A stretch of DNA of 9,543 bases from 1-14-0-20-39-34 sp043800545. GTDB taxonomy: Bacteria > Patescibacteriota > Patescibacteriia > Magasanikbacterales > UBA922. The notes under the pieces were generated by a model, which did not search any database, was not told where the DNA came from, and saw only the letters and a list, made by a program, of their open reading frames with translations. The stretch spans positions 1 to 9,543 of the forward strand of contig JAZDMW010000038.1 of the NCBI GenBank assembly GCA_043800545.1. The letters are read 5' to 3'. Shown here one piece after another: positions 6,412 to 9,543 of this stretch (positions are counted from its first letter, which is position 1; every line of letters starts with the position of its first letter). Both the position numbers and the translations under genes were made by a program.

Positions 6412-7395
6412 ATGGCAGTCTCAACAAAAGCAATTAAAACCCGCATTAAGTCGGTAAAGAATACAAAAAAAATCACCAAAGCAATGGAGATGGTTTCGGC
6501 TGCAAAAATGAGACGTGCAGTAGATGCAGCATTGAACACACGAACCTATGCAAAACTTGCGAAAGAACTTATGGAGCATATGGCGTATGTGGACCAACCA
6601 AAGTATCCATTGCTTGCAAAACGTCCAGTCAAAAATATCCTCATGGTGCTTATTAGCTCAAACAGAGGACTTTGTGGAAGTTTTAACTCAAACATTCTCA
6701 GAAAATCTACGAGTCTGTTTGCAGATTTGGATAATCTTGCAAGGCATCGAGGAAAGAATATTCCAAAGGATGCAATTCCTGCTGAGAATATTCATGTCGA
6801 GGTGCTCGGTGTTGGAAAGAAAAGTGTTGCATTTGCAAAAAGAAATAATTTAGAACTGGTTGGTGTATTTGATCAGATGGGGGACAAACCAGATTTTGAA
6901 TCAGTACTTCCTTTGACAAAGTTGGTTATAGACGGATATTTAAAGAAGAAATACGATAAAGTAGTCGTTGTCTATACAGACTATAAATCCAGTTTGGTAC
7001 AGGAAACCAAAGTACGTCAGCTTCTTCCACTTTCTGAAATAGAGTTGGAAAAAATGCTTGGCAATCTTGGGGGAGAACGCAATGCACGGAAAGCGCAACT
7101 TGAAGAAAAAACATCTGGTGAAGAAGAATTCAAAATAGATAATTACCTCTTTGAACCAAGTATAACAGTCATCATGGAAACAGTAATTCCAAGACTTGTA
7201 GAAATACAGTTGTACCAATCAATTTTGGAATCATCTGCGAGTGAACATAGTGCGAGAATGGTTGCTATGAAGAATGCGAGTGAATCGGCCGATGATATGA
7301 TAAGTAGTTTATCACTTATATATAATAAAGCCCGTCAAGCGGGTATTACACAAGAAATTGCAGAAATTTCTGGTGGAGCCGCAGCACTTGAGTAG
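6412..7395 (+). CDS. atpG: F1Fo ATP synthase subunit gamma, with insertions
   Basis: Gamma is the rotating central shaft. Both coiled-coil ends are conserved: the N-terminus with I-K-T-R-I-K-S-V-K-N-T-K-K-I-T-K-A-M-E-M-V at 8-28, and the C-terminus with A-R-M-V-A-M-K-N-A at 281-289 and Y-N-K-A-R-Q-A-G-I-T-Q-E-I at 304-316. The Rossmann-like part includes S-N-R-G-L-C-G-S at 83-90. The length of 327 exceeds the E. coli 287 by about 40. I place roughly 14 extra residues between GLCG and the following G-V-G-K strand region (about 108-127) and roughly 23 extra between LLPL (204-207) and YLFEP (245-249). The second insertion is charged and lacks Cys; the only Cys in the protein is C88. The start is 14 nt after atpA and the stop is TAG. 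Confidence 0.96.
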   Translation: MAVSTKAIKTRIKSVKNTKKITKAMEMVSAAKMRRAVDAALNTRTYAKLAKELMEHMAYVDQPKYPLLAKRPVKNILMVLISSNRGLCGSFNSNILRKSTSLFADLDNLARHRGKNIPKDAIPAENIHVEVLGVGKKSVAFAKRNNLELVGVFDQMGDKPDFESVLPLTKLVIDGYLKKKYDKVVVVYTDYKSSLVQETKVRQLLPLSEIELEKMLGNLGGERNARKAQLEEKTSGEEEFKIDNYLFEPSITVIMETVIPRLVEIQLYQSILESSASEHSARMVAMKNASESADDMISSLSLIYNKARQAGITQEIAEISGGAAALE

Positions 7396-7423
7396 CTTGC
7401 ACATAAATACTAAATAATCTTGT

Positions 7424-8797
7424 ATGAATAAAGGAAAAATTACACAGGTCATCGGCGTGGTAGCAGATGTCCAGTTCGAAAATAAAATTCCAGAAATCTA
7501 TACGGCACTTGAAGTAAAGATTGGTGGAAAAAAAGTTATTTTGGAAGTACAACAACATATTGGTTCAAATACAGTGCGTACTGTAGCTATGGGGGCAACA
7601 GATGGTCTTTCCCGTGGAGACGAAGTTATTGATACGGGTGCTCCAATTTCTGTTCCAGTTGGAGCAAAAACACTTGGACGCATGTTCAATGTTATTGGAG
7701 AAGCTATTGATGAAAAAGAAGAACCAAAAACAGAAAAAAAATATCCAATTCACAGAAAAGCTCCAGAATTTAAGAATCAATCACAAAAAACAGAAGTTCT
7801 TGAAACTGGTATCAAAGTTATCGACTTGCTCTGTCCTTTCTTGAAAGGTGGAAAAGTTGGTTTGTTTGGTGGTGCTGGAGTAGGAAAAACTGTGGTTATC
7901 CAAGAACTTATTCGTAATATTGCGCAAGAACATGGTGGATATTCTATGTTTGCTGGAGTTGGTGAACGTACTCGTGAAGGAAATGATCTGTACCGAGAAA
8001 TGGAAGAATCTGGAGTGTTAGCAAAAACAGCTCTCGTGTTCGGACAAATGAATGAACCACCAGGTGCACGTGCTCGTGTCGCTTTGACAGCTCTTGCAAT
8101 GGCAGAATATTTCCGTGATGAAGAAAATCGTGATTTGCTCCTTTTCATTGATAATATTTTCCGTTTCACTCAAGCAGGTTCAGAAATGAGTGCACTTCTT
8201 GGACGTATGCCTTCAGCAGTAGGTTACCAACCAACACTTGCAACAGAAATGGGTGCTCTTCAAGAACGTATTACTTCAACAGACAAGGGATCTATCACTT
8301 CTGTACAAGCAGTGTATGTTCCAGCTGACGATTTGACTGATCCAGCTCCTGCGACGACTTTTGCTCACTTGGATTCTACTGTCGTATTAAATCGTTCACT
8401 TTCTGAAATCGGTATTTACCCAGCAGTTGATCCTTTGGATTCAAGTTCTACTATTCTTGATCCACAAGTTGTTGGTGAAGAACACTACAATGTGGCTCTT
8501 GAAGTACAAAGAGTGCTCCAAAAATATAAAGATCTTCAAGATATTATTGCTATCCTTGGTATGGAAGAATTGTCAGATGAAGATAAAATTACCGTTATTC
8601 GTGCGAGAAAAATTCAAAGATTCCTTTCACAACCTTTCTTCGTTGCAGAACAATTTACTGGTATGGGTGGAAAATATGTTCCAGTTTCAGAAACTGTTCG
8701 TGGATTTAGAGAAATCCTTGATGGTAAACATGATGATAAACCAGAAAATGCTTTCTATAAGAAAGGAAGTATTGATGAGGTTATCGTAGCAGAATAA
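7424..8797 (+). CDS. atpD: F1Fo ATP synthase subunit beta (catalytic)
   Basis: Beta (457 residues, close to E. coli's 460) carries the catalytic sites. Walker A is G-G-A-G-V-G-K-T-V at 149-157 with K155 and T156; the catalytic E181 and R182 are in G-E-R-T-R-E-G; Walker B ends in F-I-D-N at 241-244 (D243); the adenine-stacking Tyr is Y332 in I-Y-P-A-V-D-P-L-D-S. The lever motif normally written DELSEED reads E-E-L-S-D-E-D at 381-387, conserving acidity. By hand count, 15 of its 22 Arg codons are CGT, consistent with selection for high expression. The gene lies 28 nt after atpG and 8 nt before atpC. The identification is certain. Confidence 0.98.
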   Translation: MNKGKITQVIGVVADVQFENKIPEIYTALEVKIGGKKVILEVQQHIGSNTVRTVAMGATDGLSRGDEVIDTGAPISVPVGAKTLGRMFNVIGEAIDEKEEPKTEKKYPIHRKAPEFKNQSQKTEVLETGIKVIDLLCPFLKGGKVGLFGGAGVGKTVVIQELIRNIAQEHGGYSMFAGVGERTREGNDLYREMEESGVLAKTALVFGQMNEPPGARARVALTALAMAEYFRDEENRDLLLFIDNIFRFTQAGSEMSALLGRMPSAVGYQPTLATEMGALQERITSTDKGSITSVQAVYVPADDLTDPAPATTFAHLDSTVVLNRSLSEIGIYPAVDPLDSSSTILDPQVVGEEHYNVALEVQRVLQKYKDLQDIIAILGMEELSDEDKITVIRARKIQRFLSQPFFVAEQFTGMGGKYVPVSETVRGFREILDGKHDDKPENAFYKKGSIDEVIVAE

Positions 8798-8805
8798 TAT
8801 TTTTT

Positions 8806-9222
8806 ATGAATACAGCACCATTTAAAATTGTCACCCCGGATGGTGTTATCTATGCAGATGACATTACACAAGTCTCCATTCCAACAGAAACGGGTGAAAT
8901 TACTATTCTTCCACATCATATTCCTCTTGTTTCTGTTTTGAAGGCAGGGGAAATGAGAATAAAAAAAGATGATCATATTGTTGAGCTTGCTGTATCTACG
9001 GGTATCCTTGAAGTTCGTCCTAATGGAGAAATTTCTGTACTTGCTGACACTGCAGAGCGCGCTGAACATATAGATATTGAACGTGCAGAAGAAGCAAGAA
9101 AACGAGCAGAGATACTCCTTGCAGAATACAAAGATGTTGAGGATATTGCCTACATACGCCTGGTTGCAAAGATAGAAAAAGAACTTGCTCGTATACGCGT
9201 GGCACACAAATACAAAAAATAG
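8806..9222 (+). CDS. atpC: F1Fo ATP synthase subunit epsilon
   Basis: Epsilon (138 residues) binds the base of gamma and can inhibit ATP hydrolysis. Residues 1-84 form the usual beta-sandwich, with the T-G-E-I-T-I-L-P-H-H-I-P-L-V segment at 29-42 and G-I-L-E-V at 66-70. Residues about 88-135 form the two C-terminal helices. The start of these reads I-D-I-E-R-A at 89-94, with R100 six residues further on, which fits the I/L-D-x-x-R-A motif of ATP-binding epsilon subunits in Bacillus. It is the last gene of the operon, 8 nt after atpD, and its TAG stop directly abuts the terminator. Confidence 0.95.
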   Translation: MNTAPFKIVTPDGVIYADDITQVSIPTETGEITILPHHIPLVSVLKAGEMRIKKDDHIVELAVSTGILEVRPNGEISVLADTAERAEHIDIERAEEARKRAEILLAEYKDVEDIAYIRLVAKIEKELARIRVAHKYKK

Positions 9223-9250
9223 TAAAAAGCCTTCGAAAGAAGGCTTTTTA
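9223..9250 (+). terminator. Intrinsic terminator of the atp operon
   Basis: A perfect 12-bp stem pairs 9223-9234 (TAAAAAGCCTTC) with 9239-9250 (GAAGGCTTTTTA) around a GAAA tetraloop at 9235-9238, which is a stable GNRA-type loop. Five T lie in the 3' arm. It begins immediately after the atpC stop. The symmetry would let it work in both directions, but the downstream gene is on the same strand, so its job is to end the atp transcript. Confidence 0.93.
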
Positions 9251-9259
9251 CATATTTAA

Positions 9260-9265
9260 TATAAT
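9260..9265 (+). promoter_or_regulatory. Probable -10 box of the downstream gene
   Basis: A perfect TATAAT lies 9 nt before ATG 9275 in an AT-rich spacer. The corresponding -35 region falls inside the terminator stem and shows no TTGACA-like sequence. If the box is used, transcription would start at about 9272, three bases or so before the ATG, giving an almost leaderless mRNA. AT-rich DNA makes chance matches common, so confidence is moderate. Confidence 0.45.
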
Positions 9266-9274
9266 ATTTTAATT

Positions 9275-9543
9275 ATGACAGTTCAAAATTATAGTCAAAC
9301 AACCTTTGAGACATGTCTTTCTGTATGTTTATTACAACTCTCAGAAAATAAAATAGATAAAAAAGCTGAACTTGAGACACTCTATTACGCATTGAATTTT
9401 TCAAAAGAGAATTTTACTATAGGACATCTTGAATATAGAGCAAAGAAATATAAACAAGGTATGGATCTTTATGTAGATAACAATTGGTTTTTAAGACATA
9501 TGAAGAACATTCAATTCTCTCCAAAAATTTATGTATCACAGAA
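9275..9543 (+). CDS. Partial unknown protein, possible C39-like peptidase start
   Basis: The gene opens at ATG 9275 and stays open to the window edge: 89 full codons plus two bases, no stop. I chose this start because it follows the atp terminator and a TATAAT box and has T at position -1. The protein starts M-T-V-Q-N-Y-S-Q-T-T-F-E-T-C-L-S-V-C-L-L-. Gln8 lies exactly six residues before Cys14 at the head of a hydrophobic helix, the same spacing as the oxyanion Gln and catalytic Cys in papain-like and C39 peptidases. The required His and Asp/Asn would lie beyond the window. The rest is Lys- and Tyr-rich with no membrane segment. The peptidase idea is a guess; that an open coding frame exists is fairly sure. 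Confidence 0.65.
   Translation, partial: MTVQNYSQTTFETCLSVCLLQLSENKIDKKAELETLYYALNFSKENFTIGHLEYRAKKYKQGMDLYVDNNWFLRHMKNIQFSPKIYVSQ

Noticed and set aside
7777..8169. 130-codon reverse-strand open frame inside atpD
   Set aside because: It is an antisense shadow of conserved beta-subunit codons with a composition unlike a real protein.
1..9543. Reassigned UGA codon, as in some Patescibacteria (Absconditabacteria, Gracilibacteria)
   Set aside because: All complete genes are full length under the standard code with no in-frame TGA, and stops are TAA or TAG. TGA is not used as a stop in the 12 complete genes, but codons read as UGA-Gly would be frequent in those lineages and are absent here.

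Overview
The window is a gene-dense, AT-rich stretch of bacterial DNA with every gene on the + strand. It holds a complete F1Fo ATP synthase operon. The low GC content, compact spacing, absence of recognisable Shine-Dalgarno sites, a strongly shortened delta subunit and a lengthened gamma subunit together suggest a member of the Candidate Phyla Radiation (Patescibacteria). That placement is an inference from style and subunit anatomy, because no marker gene such as rRNA is present.

Positions 1-2373 carry three closely packed genes: a CvpA-family membrane protein, a TatD-family metal-dependent hydrolase, and a charged soluble protein that I do not recognise. The gaps between them are 2 and 4 nt, so they probably share a transcript. 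An intrinsic terminator at about 2387-2420 ends it.

Positions 2444-9250 are the ATP synthase transcription unit. A near-consensus sigma-70 type promoter (TTGACG, 17 bp, TATAAT) lies directly after the previous terminator. Then come atpZ-like, atpB (a), atpE (c), atpF (b), atpH (delta), atpA (alpha), atpG (gamma), atpD (beta) and atpC (epsilon). The unit closes with a perfect 12-bp hairpin terminator with a GAAA loop. The a, c and b subunits form the membrane proton path and stator, alpha3beta3 the catalytic head, gamma and epsilon the central stalk, and delta joins the stator to the head. The key catalytic and proton-path residues looked for (Walker A, Walker B, Arg finger, a-subunit Arg, c-subunit Glu) are present, so the enzyme should be functional. 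The c subunit looks proton-type, not sodium-type. The longest gap in the operon (80 nt, between atpE and atpF) holds a GC-rich stem-loop that may set the relative yield of c subunit.

Positions 9251-9543 hold a TATAAT box almost touching the ATG of a partial gene that runs off the window. Its start resembles the Gln...Cys motif of papain-like or C39-like peptidases, but this is tentative.

The most unusual signals are these: an invariant T immediately before every start codon combined with no Shine-Dalgarno motif; a miniaturised delta subunit; a cysteine-free gamma insertion at the place where photosynthetic gamma subunits carry their regulatory insert; strong CGT-arginine codon bias limited mainly to atpA and atpD; and the atpE-atpF hairpin. 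I found no novel defence system, mobile element, CRISPR array or RNA gene here.
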